Translations under genes and position numbers: made by a program
The notes under the pieces: model-generated
What the model was told of the DNA's origin: nothing
Database searches by the model: none
The model's input: only the letters and a program-made list of their open reading frames with translations
Origin: Sclerotinia nivalis
Lineage: Eukaryota; Ascomycota; Leotiomycetes; Helotiales; Sclerotiniaceae
DNA: 64,000 nt
Direction: 5' to 3'
Assembly (NCBI GenBank): GCA_029531795.1
Contig: JAPEIS010000012.1
Coordinates: 682,001-746,000 of the forward strand
In this document: in pieces, positions 12,152 to 22,478 of the stretch
Layout of the letters: every line of letters starts with the position of its first letter
How positions within the stretch are numbered: position 1 is the first letter of the stretch

Positions 12152-12913
12152 ATGGATCCACCACGACGTCGTCCTCGTCACAAAATTACCTGGTGGATGC
12201 GGCGAAAGTATTATTTCAAAAGATGGTTCAGAACCCCCCTTGAACTTCGTGGAAGCATCATCCGTCTTCGACATATTTATCCACATCCATACTTAACCCT
12301 CATTCGACTTTTCATACCATTTCCATCATGGAACTTCCCGCTACCCGAACCCGTTGCCCCTTCAGTTATCGCGCAAAACGAGAAATTATACTACACTCGC
12401 AATAAATATCACACTACTCTTCGCAATGTCCCTATCTGGCAAGCCCGCGACACTCCCCTCCGATGTGTTTACCGCATGTATGAAATCTTAATGATGGGCG
12501 ACTACGGTCCATTGGGCAGTGAAACGGAATATTTCTGGCGCCATTGGAGGGAGAAATGGACACTGAGTTCAATACCAGATCCCAAGGATTCAGATCCCAT
12601 CCGTTATGCGATTGTTGCATGTATAGTGGAAGAGTTGGTCAATGCTTTCAATTGGAGGTTAGCTCTGGGAATGCGTCGAAATGGACAAAACATTCGACGA
12701 CAGAAAGAAGGCGACCCATGGCCACCATATACGCCTGTTGTCGGACCTGACTGGACCCAGTATGTACCTCCTATTGAGCCAGACATGCTAAAAGATTTAC
12801 CGCCTGAACTGGTGAATGAGAGTAGAAAGCTGGTTCTTGAAGAACGTGGGTGTGATGAAGGTTTTGCTAAACGAAATATCATCACGAATGTGGGTTGGTT
12901 TTACACGGTGTGA
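12152..12913 (+). CDS. Hypothetical protein, 253 aa
   Basis: Single open frame with a good ATG and codon use like its neighbours. I do not recognise the family. The N-terminus is very basic (MDPPRRRPRHKITWWMRRK), then comes a Trp/Pro/Arg-rich region. Residues 85-170 look folded and helical, with several aromatic residues (YRMYEILMMG, EYFWRHWREKW, IVEELVNAFNWRLALGM). The C-terminal part is Pro-rich and ends in a short helix. No signal peptide or clear membrane span is seen. It converges on the minus-strand gene at 13140. It could be a lineage-specific gene; only an intact frame of this length and its composition support it. Confidence 0.6.
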   Translation: MDPPRRRPRHKITWWMRRKYYFKRWFRTPLELRGSIIRLRHIYPHPYLTLIRLFIPFPSWNFPLPEPVAPSVIAQNEKLYYTRNKYHTTLRNVPIWQARDTPLRCVYRMYEILMMGDYGPLGSETEYFWRHWREKWTLSSIPDPKDSDPIRYAIVACIVEELVNAFNWRLALGMRRNGQNIRRQKEGDPWPPYTPVVGPDWTQYVPPIEPDMLKDLPPELVNESRKLVLEERGCDEGFAKRNIITNVGWFYTV

Positions 12914-13139
12914 ATGTTTGTTTAACCGAGCTCAAGTCACAAACACCAGATGGTCAACACGGATGGTGAATTATGTAAGGTGCTTGAGGAAACTAATACT
13001 CATACTTTGCCTTCTTGCAAAATTTGATATGATGAGCTGCTATCGCTGCACCCTCCAAAACTATCCATATCAGTCTCATACACTTGGTGTATCTTAACCA
13101 AGACCATCATCGTTTCCTTACGTACGCAGAACTCAATAC

Positions 13140-13855
13140 TTAAATGAATGCGTTATCCCCATGAATCCTTTGGTACTCCTCGGCCACACGATTCATGGTG
13201 AAATCGTCTGGCACCACGTCAAATCCATTCATGTTGAGTGTCCGAATATACTCCCTATCCAATGGACCTTTTGCATCCTTCAAATACTTCAGCATGGCCA
13301 CCGCGTCACTCATATCAAGCACCGACTTCCGGTCCCTACCACCAACGAAGATCCTTCGTAACTTTCTTTCCAATGCCCATTCAATAGGGGCTGCGTAGAC
13401 AATTATGTTGTTTCCGTTGAAAAGAACCACATTTTGCTGTTTAGCCAATTCGAAAAGTCGCTGATCGGTCGCCGAGGTCGTAAACAGACTCATCTCCTCG
13501 TTCATCCACTTTTGATTAAAATTACACTTTTGGGCGACGGCCAACACGGCTTTTTGTAATGGCTCTTTAATTTCGGCGTCGGATGACCATTCTGGGTGAA
13601 TTATGTAGTCGAGATCTCCAGTAGCTTCGCGGTTTTTTAGATACCATATTGCGAGGAAACCACCAGCTGTCACTATCTCGATTGGGGAAAATGCTGTGAG
13701 AAATTGGTAGTTTTCCATCTCTTCGTCGAGCTCTTCTAAGCCTGTGACAGGTCAGTATAAAAATTCCTTGTTGAGGCTTTGTGAGGCTGTCCTTGCTTGA
13801 AATCAGAGGCATCTAAGTAAGTCTTCACGCCGGGCATGTCTTCGCTACTGGCCAT
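13140..13855 (-). CDS. Nucleotidyltransferase-fold-like fungal protein
   Basis: The main exon is 13140-13741, and its acceptor is clear (ACTGAC branch, CACAG). The open frame continues upstream of the first internal ATG (13718) as LEELDEEM, which implies a small first exon. The best reading I found is a 7-nt exon at 13849-13855 (ATGGCCA) with a weak GTAGCG donor, giving about 202 aa starting MASLEELDEEM. If that is wrong, translation starts at 13718 (192 aa). The protein has a GGFLAIWYLKNREATGDLDYII stretch: a Gly-Gly followed by Asp-x-Asp, as in the nucleotidyltransferase superfamily. Later come VVLFNGNNIIVYAAPIEWALERKLRR and a DMSDAVAMLKYL helix. Fungal proteins of this type are uncharacterised and I do not claim a substrate. 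The gene is divergent from the 2EXR gene at 14525. Confidence 0.65.
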
Positions 13856-14524
13856 GTTTTTGAATGTCCAAATGGAATGGAGAAAATGTTGACTGCCGAA
13901 TTAATTTAGGTTGTCTATTATTAAGACTGAAGGTGTTTCACTGGTTTATCTCCATGATAAGAGCAACAGCTGAAAAGCTGAGAAATTATATGAGTTACTG
14001 ATGGACTGAAGATTAGGATCGGTAGTATTGAAGACTTTGGGAAGGGACAAGAGAAATCCAACAATTATCCAACAAGACCCCTAGAGAGGCGAAACTAATT
14101 GATTGGACTGAATATCATTCATTTGTCACTCACATTTCTGTGGTTGCAGTGCAAGGCGGCCAATCTCAATTATTCACAGTGTTGATGGACTCCGGCAGTG
14201 TGCTTTGAATTCTTGTTAAAAATGAATGAGTGGATGAGAATCACAAATCACATTGAATATTCTAATAAAGTTTAAAAAGCGAGAACGATGAAGGGCTCAG
14301 CTGAAGGTGTGATGAATGGTCTACCCCGCATCACATGTAGGATTTTCATTGGTTGACTAGATTGAAGTTCTAAATATGCTGACTAATGATGGCATAGTAA
14401 CTAACATCTTCTCTTTGTTACGGTTTATCGACTTGTATAAAACCACAATCATAATTCTCAATCATATAGTTTTTTCAATGACATCCTTCAATACTCATCA
14501 AATCTATATATTATCATATGCATC
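13856..14524. other. Divergent intergenic region
   Basis: About 670 bases between divergent starts. No gene or repeat is recognised. A TATAAAA-like motif lies near 14435, about 90 bases before the downstream ATG. Confidence 0.4.
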
Positions 14525-15790
14525 ATGGTTTTAACTAGGCAGATGGCGAGAAAAGCTCACGAGGTTGCGTCTCAACCACCATCGACTTTCCATTCCTTTT
14601 CCCTTCTTCCCATCGAGTTGAGGACTATGATCTGGAACTTTGCTGAAGACTCTCAACCGGGCCACGTCATTGAAGTTTGCAACATACCGAACCATTACGA
14701 CAATACTGGTCGCCCTACTTCTTATGAATGGTATGCGATACCATGCCGTTGCAAAAAGAGATGTTTCGAGCCTCCACTCGCGCGAGTGAACCAAGAATCC
14801 AGGCAAATCGCCTTGAACAGAAGATCAAGATGTTTTGGTCACTGGATAGATTGGGAGAAAGACATTATATTCATTGGCAGCAGAGTCGGGCATTTGCACA
14901 ATACTGGATTCCTTCACGCATTGGAACTGCAAGATTGTCGCGAGAAATTGAGATATCTTGCTATTGATTATGATTGCTGGCATAAATCACGCACCTTCAT
15001 GTGCACAATCAAAAAAGAATGCACCCCAACTGCTATGATTTCACGATTGCCAGGGCTCAAAAAACTGGTGTATGCTCGGACTGCGGGAGCTTGGAGAGAT
15101 GGCAATGAATTCAGGTCTCATGATCCTGGCTATATTATCGATCAATGGAGAGTACTTGACCACCACACGCAACCTGACTACGATAATCTTGTGAAGTCTG
15201 AGAAGGGAAAATTCTCAAAGTGGTTATTACACAATCACTATGAGGAAACTGATGTTTGGAAATCTTTACCCGAAAAGCCTGATATGTGGAGATGCTATGA
15301 TAATGTTCATGAGGAAACTGGAGAAGAACCGGGATCATATAAACCTAACACATCTCTCGATGATGAGTGCAGATACGATCACGATGGAAATTGTGGAATA
15401 GCATCAATACAATTTGACAAGGTCGAAAATGCCTACTGGTGGGGGCCTGGTGACGACGATTTCAGTTTTAGAAAGGATTGGATGCTGAAAGAATTTGGTG
15501 AACTAAAGTCTATTTCAAGATCGAAATTCCCCGGAGATCCCGATTATACTACATGGACACCACCCGAAATTGATTATGCGTTTACACGAAGAACAGCACC
15601 TTCATGTTTCACTGATGATTGGGAAGGTCTTGAGCGACAGTGGATGTACTATGGAGAGGCAGCCTGGGCGAGGGACCACCCTGAAAGCTACAAAGCTCGA
15701 GATAAATCCAAAGACTATCCAGCAGGACAACATGTGAGCACATATACAAAGCTCTACCAGGTGGCCGATAGGTTCCTTCTTGATGGCTAA
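14525..15790 (+). CDS. 2EXR-domain protein, 421 aa
   Basis: Single exon from a clear ATG. Residues 22-50 (FSLLPIELRTMIWNFAEDSQPGHVIEV) are the signature of the fungal 2EXR domain: a Leu-Pro-x-Glu-hydrophobic-Arg helix that resembles an F-box start, then a beta strand. The usual second motif follows (PPLARVNQESRQIALNR) and then the strand DIIFIG. A Cys-containing insert (CRCKKRCFEPP) sits between them. The rest is a poorly conserved, Trp- and Asp-rich region to residue 421. 2EXR proteins are abundant in filamentous ascomycetes and have no established biochemical role. It is the first of three 2EXR-like genes in this block. Confidence 0.85.
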   Translation: MVLTRQMARKAHEVASQPPSTFHSFSLLPIELRTMIWNFAEDSQPGHVIEVCNIPNHYDNTGRPTSYEWYAIPCRCKKRCFEPPLARVNQESRQIALNRRSRCFGHWIDWEKDIIFIGSRVGHLHNTGFLHALELQDCREKLRYLAIDYDCWHKSRTFMCTIKKECTPTAMISRLPGLKKLVYARTAGAWRDGNEFRSHDPGYIIDQWRVLDHHTQPDYDNLVKSEKGKFSKWLLHNHYEETDVWKSLPEKPDMWRCYDNVHEETGEEPGSYKPNTSLDDECRYDHDGNCGIASIQFDKVENAYWWGPGDDDFSFRKDWMLKEFGELKSISRSKFPGDPDYTTWTPPEIDYAFTRRTAPSCFTDDWEGLERQWMYYGEAAWARDHPESYKARDKSKDYPAGQHVSTYTKLYQVADRFLLDG

Positions 15791-16843
15791 GACTTATCAA
15801 TGATGGCTCGTTATTCCCAACTATATCTGTAATACACAAGGCGGTAATAACGGCCTCAAGGTTATCTCACAGCTCTGTATTATATATATATATTAGCACC
15901 TCGAAAATAATATGCTTGAAAGTTTCAGATACTTAGAAATTGCTCAACCCCACCATGTGGTACCAAATAATGAGAATAGTCGTGCAAATATGCTTCGCAA
16001 TCTATCGACAAGCTCGAGCTTTGTAGAGCCATGCACACACCCATTGATATCCCTGCGAGATTACACCCGTAGATTCCCAAAAAACATATCATTAGCAAAA
16101 TCCTCATATCTGACTCACTACAGTAAAGGAGAGCTTATCAGAAAAACATCAGAAAGTGCAAGTACTAAGAACAGATTGGCCCCTTCATCACTTAAAGATC
16201 CTCCCTTTTCCCTCGCTTAGCAACTTGGACAAATGTTCCATGCAAGTTCCCTAATTTTCAATCTAGTTTGCCTCCGAGTAAGTGTAAATTGCACCTTTCA
16301 GTCCTTGGAGGAAGTTTCCGCAAAGAATCGCACAAAATTCAATTTATTTTCTTCAAGAAGGTTTCTACACACCTTACTCCTCATAGCAGAACCAATATTC
16401 ACAACATCTATGAGATACATAAATTCCATTTTTGGATAGAATGACTCAAGCTCCCCAGGATCTACCGAAAATAGTGTTGATATGCTCAGTATGCTAACTA
16501 GCGGATGTGTCTCCGCTAGGTAGCATTTTAGTCATTGTAATGTGAATCTACTTTTATCCGGTTACTGTGAATAAAGTCAATGACGAGATGAATTCTGACG
16601 ATAAAAACAATTCATTGGCAACGTTTGTGCTTCAACTGCTAATTATAACGACAAGAGGCACTCGTGAATTATTCCAGCGATGAAGCTAGGCAGTCTAAAT
16701 TGACACCACGAGAGGACACATGTACAAATACAAAAATGGAGACCTCCCGGAAGTCCGTCGCTAAAGAACCATCACCTCCAACATAAAAAGTTCAAAGGTT
16801 GTTTGTCGTCGCTTCAGACAACGCAAAAGTTGAAGCCGAGCCC
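15791..16843. other. Intergenic region between 2EXR genes
   Basis: About 1 kb. Open frames at 15912-16220 and 16233-16439 have no recognisable domain. A short palindromic match, CTAGCGGA...TCCGCTAG, lies at about 16498-16520 and could form a hairpin. Nothing else is supported. Confidence 0.4.
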
Positions 16844-17983
16844 ATGTTTAACGACGCATCGCTTTCCGCCTCCCCAAGTACAGCCGAGTCTGTGAAAGTT
16901 TCGCCTCAAGAGGAAAATTCGGAACTGAGCAATGTAACTAGCAATACCTTCCACAAGGGTGTGAATCTCACTGATACAAACCACTTCGATAAGCTGCCTC
17001 CAGAGATCCAATCCGAGATAATCAAACTATGCATTCCAAAGCGCGATGCTTGCCGCGTGTTTGAGATCTATCGAGCTCCCTACAATCTCATATACCTCGT
17101 AGAGAAACGAGGAATACAGTATACACGGATTTTATCTGTCTCGAAAGTATTTCGCGATATATATTTGAAGCACTTACCAATTATGCTACCATCTTTCACC
17201 GATAAGCCAATATACACCCACCAAGATACGACAGTCATTCTCGACATGAACTGGTACGATTTTTGTGACCTCGCAGAATGCACCAGAAGGCGGAGACCAG
17301 CATTTTTCAGTCAGATTCGGCATCTTGCTATTCCCTTACTATTATTTGGTAGCTGTCCACACGACTTCTATGATTGTTCGGTAGCAAGAGGAATTTGCCA
17401 TGAAAGAGTTGATGTCATTGTTTCTTGGGGGATTTTAATCCTTGCCTGCTCCAACTTGCAGTCTCTCACTGCTATTCAGGCCCGTGTAACCGATAGCGAG
17501 TTACTTGGCGAATCAATATACGACTTCCATTTTTGGCATTTCAAGAGATGCCACACAATTCTAGAAGGAAGCCTTAAATCTCTTCAAAACTTCCTTCATC
17601 TCCAACAGTTCATAGGCATATATAGTTATATAAAGCCTACATACCATCTCATCGCAGAAAGAAACATGAACAAGGAAGGGAATATCGGTCAGGATATTCT
17701 TGGTGATAGAGAACATCTCAAGATGAACAAGCCCAATGTCGACAGAATCCTCCACATCGAGATTGATTCCTTTATCTCCAATTTTGAAGAAGACTTCCAA
17801 CGGCGTTACCTTTCTATTGTGAATTCAAACACATATCGAGATTTCTTGCAAGATTTCTACTTTACCTATGGTACTGAAAAATTATTCAAAGCCGACGAGA
17901 AATTCGAAGATAACGAAAATAATAAAAAGTCTATGAAGCGAATCAGGGAGGCATACACATCACGAAGAGTCTATTGGAGATGA
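16844..17983 (+). CDS. Diverged 2EXR-like protein, 379 aa
   Basis: The first ATG of the frame is at 16844, and the frame stays open 45 bases further upstream without one. After a Ser/Asn/Glu-rich N-terminus, FDKLPPEIQSEIIKLCIPK occupies the position of the 2EXR opening helix. It is followed by a strand-like CRVFEIYR and by ILSVSKVFRDIYLKHL in place of the usual VNRESR motif. The C-terminal half is helical and charged (DRILHIEIDSFISNFEEDFQRRY). The weak second motif makes membership less certain than for the gene at 14525. No paralog-level nucleotide identity to its neighbours is visible, so the cluster is old or heavily mutated. Confidence 0.7.
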   Translation: MFNDASLSASPSTAESVKVSPQEENSELSNVTSNTFHKGVNLTDTNHFDKLPPEIQSEIIKLCIPKRDACRVFEIYRAPYNLIYLVEKRGIQYTRILSVSKVFRDIYLKHLPIMLPSFTDKPIYTHQDTTVILDMNWYDFCDLAECTRRRRPAFFSQIRHLAIPLLLFGSCPHDFYDCSVARGICHERVDVIVSWGILILACSNLQSLTAIQARVTDSELLGESIYDFHFWHFKRCHTILEGSLKSLQNFLHLQQFIGIYSYIKPTYHLIAERNMNKEGNIGQDILGDREHLKMNKPNVDRILHIEIDSFISNFEEDFQRRYLSIVNSNTYRDFLQDFYFTYGTEKLFKADEKFEDNENNKKSMKRIREAYTSRRVYWR

Positions 17984-19617
17984 TGAATGAATCAGGTCAG
18001 ACATAAATGTCAACATATTGCAGATTACCGCACGCAGAAAATTCTTTCCGGCCAACACGCCTTCATGCTATACTGGCAACTACACAGCAGAATAGTACAT
18101 CTTCGAATCCTTCAGACGCCATTCTTCTAACGATTTACCCTATGTCGACCATCAGAGACCCAATGTTCGATCCATTCTCGAAGATTAGATCTCTATTACC
18201 CTAGCTCTAAAGGAAGGGGTTATACAACCCCTTTATTGGAGTTAAGACGTGGTATATTTCAGTCCCGCACTCTCGTATATGTACTAAGCGGGCATTCAAT
18301 CCTTTACATGTCAGGATAATCTCATGTTCAAATCTCAAGCTGAAGGGTCATTTTTTGGGATAAATTATAATGATCTCTACACTCATTTTATAATGATGGA
18401 TAATAAAACTGCTTCTCGAAATTTACGTTATTGGCAATATAATTATAAGCTAATGATATTTCTGTGTCCCCATATGTGACGCATGATTTTTTGAATATCA
18501 TTACTGTTGCTTAGTCAAGACGTCGCCAGTGAGGTAAACTCATAACTTTCCTCACTTAGTTCAACGATAAATGGTTCTATATTGTAGGCGTGAAAAGGAC
18601 TGTCTTATTATTAGAGCTATTACGATTCCTGACTATGTAGGCCCACAATCGTACCTACGATATTGAGCCTAGTACGATTTCCCTCCCCCCTTCCAATTCG
18701 ACCAAAACCAGCAAATATGAAGCTATTCCCAGACTTTTCTAGCCCGTAAAACCTCGAAGCTATCTTAGCCCCGAACTCTGAAGCTAGTCACCCCCCAATC
18801 ATACAGAAACCCAATGTATTGAAATGGTTATTCTTGTAGGTGTGAAGAGGGTTATCTTATTATTAGAGCTAGGATTCCTGACTATGTAGACCCACAATCG
18901 TACTTGCCATATTGAGCCTAACAACGGCATAATATTATTCTTTTATTCTCTATAATGAAGAATATATAGTCAGAGCCATCTGCTCTTCCTAGTTCTAATA
19001 TGGGCTCTATAATAAATCTAATAAAAAAATCCTACATCTACCAATTAAAAACCCAAACAGCCTCAAATCTGCCACAAGAATCCATTAGGCTACTTCAAAG
19101 AATATATAATATAAATTGAGGGGCAAAAATACTTAGTCATTAGGTGAGGGGGTTAATGAACTAAAAGTCTCGATGATGATCTGGACTAGATGACTAGCCT
19201 AGAACTAATATAACACCATTGAACTTCCCACACAGATTGAATTTCCCACACAGATTGAATTTCATTCCTGTGATCATTTTTTGTTTTGTATTTTCCATAG
19301 ATTTCTTTCCTGTGGGATATCTTCTTAGGTGATATACTTTTTATAATCGAGACTTTACAGTTGGGATTTTTCTTCTTTATACTTTTATCAAAAAAGTTGC
19401 TTTAAGGCTCCATCCCTTGTCTTCAGTTATTCTCTCGAACACCTCATTTCTCTGGGCAAACATGGTCTCTTTTAAAGTCGCATGGAAGTAACGCGACTGG
19501 AAACCCAACTTCCCATTCAAGAAGAGCTGCTCGAACCTCCTCGGATATCCAAAATGGCTTTCGAAAATCAAGATAGATGTGAGGAAGAAAAAAGTCCCTT
19601 TTGGACCAAAGACATGG
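17984..19617. other. AT-rich intergenic region with diverged direct repeats
   Basis: About 1.6 kb without a gene. It includes the direct repeat pair at 18570-18671 and 18823-18920, reported separately, and a 17-bp tandem doublet (TTCCCACACAGATTGAA) at about 19226-19261. The rest is AT-rich. Confidence 0.55.
18570..18920 (+). repeat. Diverged direct repeat pair, about 100 bp each
   Basis: Copy A is 18570-18671 and copy B is 18823-18920, offset by about 253 bases. Both contain TCTTATTATTAGAGCTA, then GATTCCTGACTATGTAG, then a CCCACAATCGTAC core and ATTGAGCCTA. Most differences are transitions, with one 3-base indel near 18621. The intervening 150 bases are C-rich and unrelated. This may be a remnant of a larger repeat. 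Confidence 0.7.
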
Positions 19618-20460
19618 ATGGAGTCCTGGAAAGACGTAGCTCCCGTCATTTCGGCATCCGAAAATTTTTATGGACTTCCAGAGAATGTCATTGTCATGAT
19701 CTGGACTTGCGTTCTCGAAAGTGATTTTGAGCCGCTAACCTATCAGGTGAAGCCCAGCCTTACAGAGAATGTATTTCACGCGAAGGATAAACACATCAAC
19801 ATGACCGAAGCTCGTGCTTTGCTACAGGTCAACAGGCTAGCTCGAGAACTTGCACTTGAGAAATTCGGAGGAACTATTCCTATATTTGCGGGGCAGGATA
19901 AACCTCCTGGAATCCTTCGGTTCGATTCGAAAGAAGATACCATCTACATCAAGGATTTTAGGATCGTTGCCTTCCAAATGATCGTATCCGCTTCAAATTG
20001 TTTGTGGAGAACACCCAAGGCCCAATGGCTTGTCGACAATCAGGTCCAGGAGTGCTTAGAATTTTATCCAAAATACTATCAAATAGCTAAGCTTAGATGG
20101 ATGTACAAGATGCCAAAGAGAGTTCGTCGACACCAATATTGCTTCAAATCAGATTGCAGAGATCTTCTAAGACGGCTTTTGGTTAACCATGAACTCGGGG
20201 AGAATGAGGTCAGCCTGCCTACTCAGACATGGAACCTATCCCAATCAATCCAGAACCTTGCCGTTGATTACGAATATTTCGAAATAAGTGAAATACCAGT
20301 TGATTGGACTATGTGTAGAGATCATTCTGAGCATCAACATAGAGCAGACCTCATCGATTCACTACACAAGAATGGCATCCAAACTCTTGGGGTCGTAAAC
20401 CGTATGTACATCCACCACAACTACACATTCAACATTTCTGAAGATGACATTTTAGAGTAA
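19618..20460 (+). CDS. 2EXR-domain protein, about 280 aa, 5' end uncertain
   Basis: The frame contains NFYGLPENVIVMIWTCVLES, a typical 2EXR opening, then ALLQVNRLARELALEKFGG (second motif) and FDSKEDTIYI (strand), so a 2EXR protein is well supported. The first in-frame ATG after the last stop is at 19618. That lies only about 20 residues before the domain and would give a normal N-terminus. The same frame is open back to an in-frame TAA at 19489, and a further ATG at 19462 starts MVSFKVAWK just before that stop. A GTAACG at 19487 overlaps the TAA, so a short intron there could rescue the longer form. Otherwise the longer form is broken. The C-terminus ends NISEDDILE. It is the third 2EXR-like gene of the block. 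Confidence 0.72.
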   Translation: MESWKDVAPVISASENFYGLPENVIVMIWTCVLESDFEPLTYQVKPSLTENVFHAKDKHINMTEARALLQVNRLARELALEKFGGTIPIFAGQDKPPGILRFDSKEDTIYIKDFRIVAFQMIVSASNCLWRTPKAQWLVDNQVQECLEFYPKYYQIAKLRWMYKMPKRVRRHQYCFKSDCRDLLRRLLVNHELGENEVSLPTQTWNLSQSIQNLAVDYEYFEISEIPVDWTMCRDHSEHQHRADLIDSLHKNGIQTLGVVNRMYIHHNYTFNISEDDILE

Positions 20461-21740
20461 TTTTAGGCGAACGTATCACGTGGTCTTTGGAAGAGTCGGA
20501 AGAGTCGGAAGAATCCACGGCTCAATTTAACGCCTGACCAACTCAACGGTCTAACCCACCGCCTTTACACATTCAGGGGTAAATAGCCTATATTCAATTC
20601 GAAAGTACCCTAATGTTGGAATTCTGCTGATATGTCGCCTAATTAGGCTTAGGCGTTCAGTTGGCCCGTGGATTCTTCTAACATTGGCTGCTTAAGCATT
20701 GCATATATCTGGACTATCAAAGAGGTGCACAGAAGCCGGAAACAAATGCAAGGGTGTAAAATTAATGACAGAGAATCTCAATCAGTTTGGAAGCGCAGTT
20801 TTGCACAATAGATAGGAATAAGCTTGTTTTAATGGATGTACAAGGTGTTTAGGGAGTCGGAAAGGGGTGATGGACGATATTTCCAATAATTCGGACTACT
20901 GGACACAATGGCGATGGAGTTTGGAGTTTTTGATATTCATGGCAGGGAAAGTTCTAGGGTTTAACTAAACTTCTGTTTCCTGCGTTTAGAGAGGATGCAA
21001 TATCTTCGTTGGGTTCGCAGTGCGGGAGGAGATCTAGCAGTTTCACGTATCCTCAATCTGGGGTCGGGGTGACTCGAGCAATAAAGAGTACCAAAACCTT
21101 AGAATATAAAGGATGGAGCATGATAGTAACTAGTAGAAATCTCATCACCATAGAAACAAAATTCGGAGCCTCTTTTGATGTTGATTTACGGCCGAAATCC
21201 CTTTTCCCCTATCTAAAAGGAAATCCTTCAATCTTGGGTATGCATGTGTTATTTCACGTTAGCTCAATGAAGTCACAAATTTGGTTGTTTGAGTTTGATT
21301 TGTTGATTGAGAAAGAAGTGCATGCATATTGTATCATTCAAAAGTGAATTTGAAATGAAGACAGATAGCATTCTTGATTGAAAACCTCAAACCTACCTCA
21401 ATCTTTTCCATTATACTCTAAAACACAACAATGATCTTCATCAACTTTATTTGTGTTTCCCCTGATCATAGCACTTCACAACAACAGAATGGAAAAGCTC
21501 TAGATGGAACATGGGAGAAACGCCGAGTATAGTCTCTTGTGTTTCAAGTATCCGAAAAGCAGCTTCTCATCAAAAATCCTCATCGAATCTTCCCTATCTC
21601 CAACTAGTCACAGATAAGGAAATTCACTCTGCGCCTCTGAAGAAAGTTCGTGTCTTGAGATATAACTCTTAACCGTATACCAACATCCTAGGCCTATACC
21701 GTAACAAACCGTGGCATCACGTCGAACTTCAAAATAAAAG
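20461..21740. other. Intergenic region with an inverted-repeat element
   Basis: About 1.3 kb. It holds the inverted-repeat element at 20508-20679. A frame at 21009-21347 has no ATG at its start and no recognisable domain, so it is not called. Confidence 0.5.
20508..20679. mobile_element. MITE-like element with terminal inverted repeats
   Basis: The left end GAAGAATCCACGG (20508-20520) is matched exactly, in inverse orientation, by CCGTGGATTCTTC (20666-20678). Imperfect pairing continues inward for about 17 more bases, and both arms carry AACGCCT. The element is about 172 bp with no coding capacity. No clear target-site duplication is visible, so transposition is inferred from structure alone. 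Confidence 0.55.
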
Positions 21741-22478
21741 ATGTTTCACTCCGCAGCTCAAAACTTCTCGACCACTATCCCCAAACTCTCTCCAGAGAAA
21801 CTCTACCCCGACCCTCCAACAACTCCCAACATGGGCCTATCTACACCTGAATCCTCACCAACAACCACGGGCCTATGGTCCACCCCCGAATCTTCACCAC
21901 CACCCATGAATCTATCCTCCACACCCGACTCTTCACCATTGCATCAAGCATACACGCACTGCACAATAAGCAACCCAACCACCTTCTCCAACTGGCTCGA
22001 CTCCATCGGGCCCCAAAACATAAACACCATAACCCACCTAACCCTCCTCCCCTCCCAACACCTCGGGCGCATCACCTCTCTCTCCACCCTAGGCGACACC
22101 CTCGGCGATTCCCTGGGCGACACAACCACCTACACCGAACTCCACAACTGGATAACCCTCCTCCAACGTCTCTCCAACACCTGCCCCAGCATCCGCTCCC
22201 TCACCATCTTCTTCGCGGCCGACATGAGCGGACGCGATACCCACGGTTATAGGCGAGGTGCAGGTGAATGTCTCGGATTTATATGGGCGATAGGACGTTT
22301 TCGGGGATTGGAATGGGTGGATTTGAGAGGATATTTTCCGGGGCAGTGGGTGTGGTATTTGAGGAGTTTGTGGGGGGATGGGGTGAGGGTTTTTAATGGG
22401 GTGGGGGTGGAGGAGTGGGGTTTGAGGGAGTGGAGGAGGGGGACGGAGAGGTTGGATCCGAGGGAGTTTAGGTGGTAG
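21741..22478 (+). CDS. Hypothetical protein, 245 aa, Ser/Pro/Thr-rich N-terminus
   Basis: Intact frame with a good ATG. Residues 30-70 contain three TPESSP or TPDSSP motifs in a Pro/Ser/Thr-rich, probably disordered region. Residues 85-245 look globular, with leucine-rich pieces (ITHLTLLPSQHLG, SIRSLTIFFA, RGLEWVDLRGYFPGQWVWYLRSL) and an LGDTLGDSLGDT microrepeat. The pattern of a search for the highest-scoring or leucine-rich-like strands resembles the C-terminal part of some fungal 2EXR or F-box-like proteins, but I do not assign a family. The coding strand shifts from C-rich to G-rich around 22250, and the ORF is more GC-rich than its AT-rich surroundings. Confidence 0.55.
   Translation: MFHSAAQNFSTTIPKLSPEKLYPDPPTTPNMGLSTPESSPTTTGLWSTPESSPPPMNLSSTPDSSPLHQAYTHCTISNPTTFSNWLDSIGPQNINTITHLTLLPSQHLGRITSLSTLGDTLGDSLGDTTTYTELHNWITLLQRLSNTCPSIRSLTIFFAADMSGRDTHGYRRGAGECLGFIWAIGRFRGLEWVDLRGYFPGQWVWYLRSLWGDGVRVFNGVGVEEWGLREWRRGTERLDPREFRW

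Noticed and set aside
21009..21347. 112-codon frame
   Set aside because: Begins with TTG, not ATG, and has no recognisable content; nearby splice sites do not extend it.
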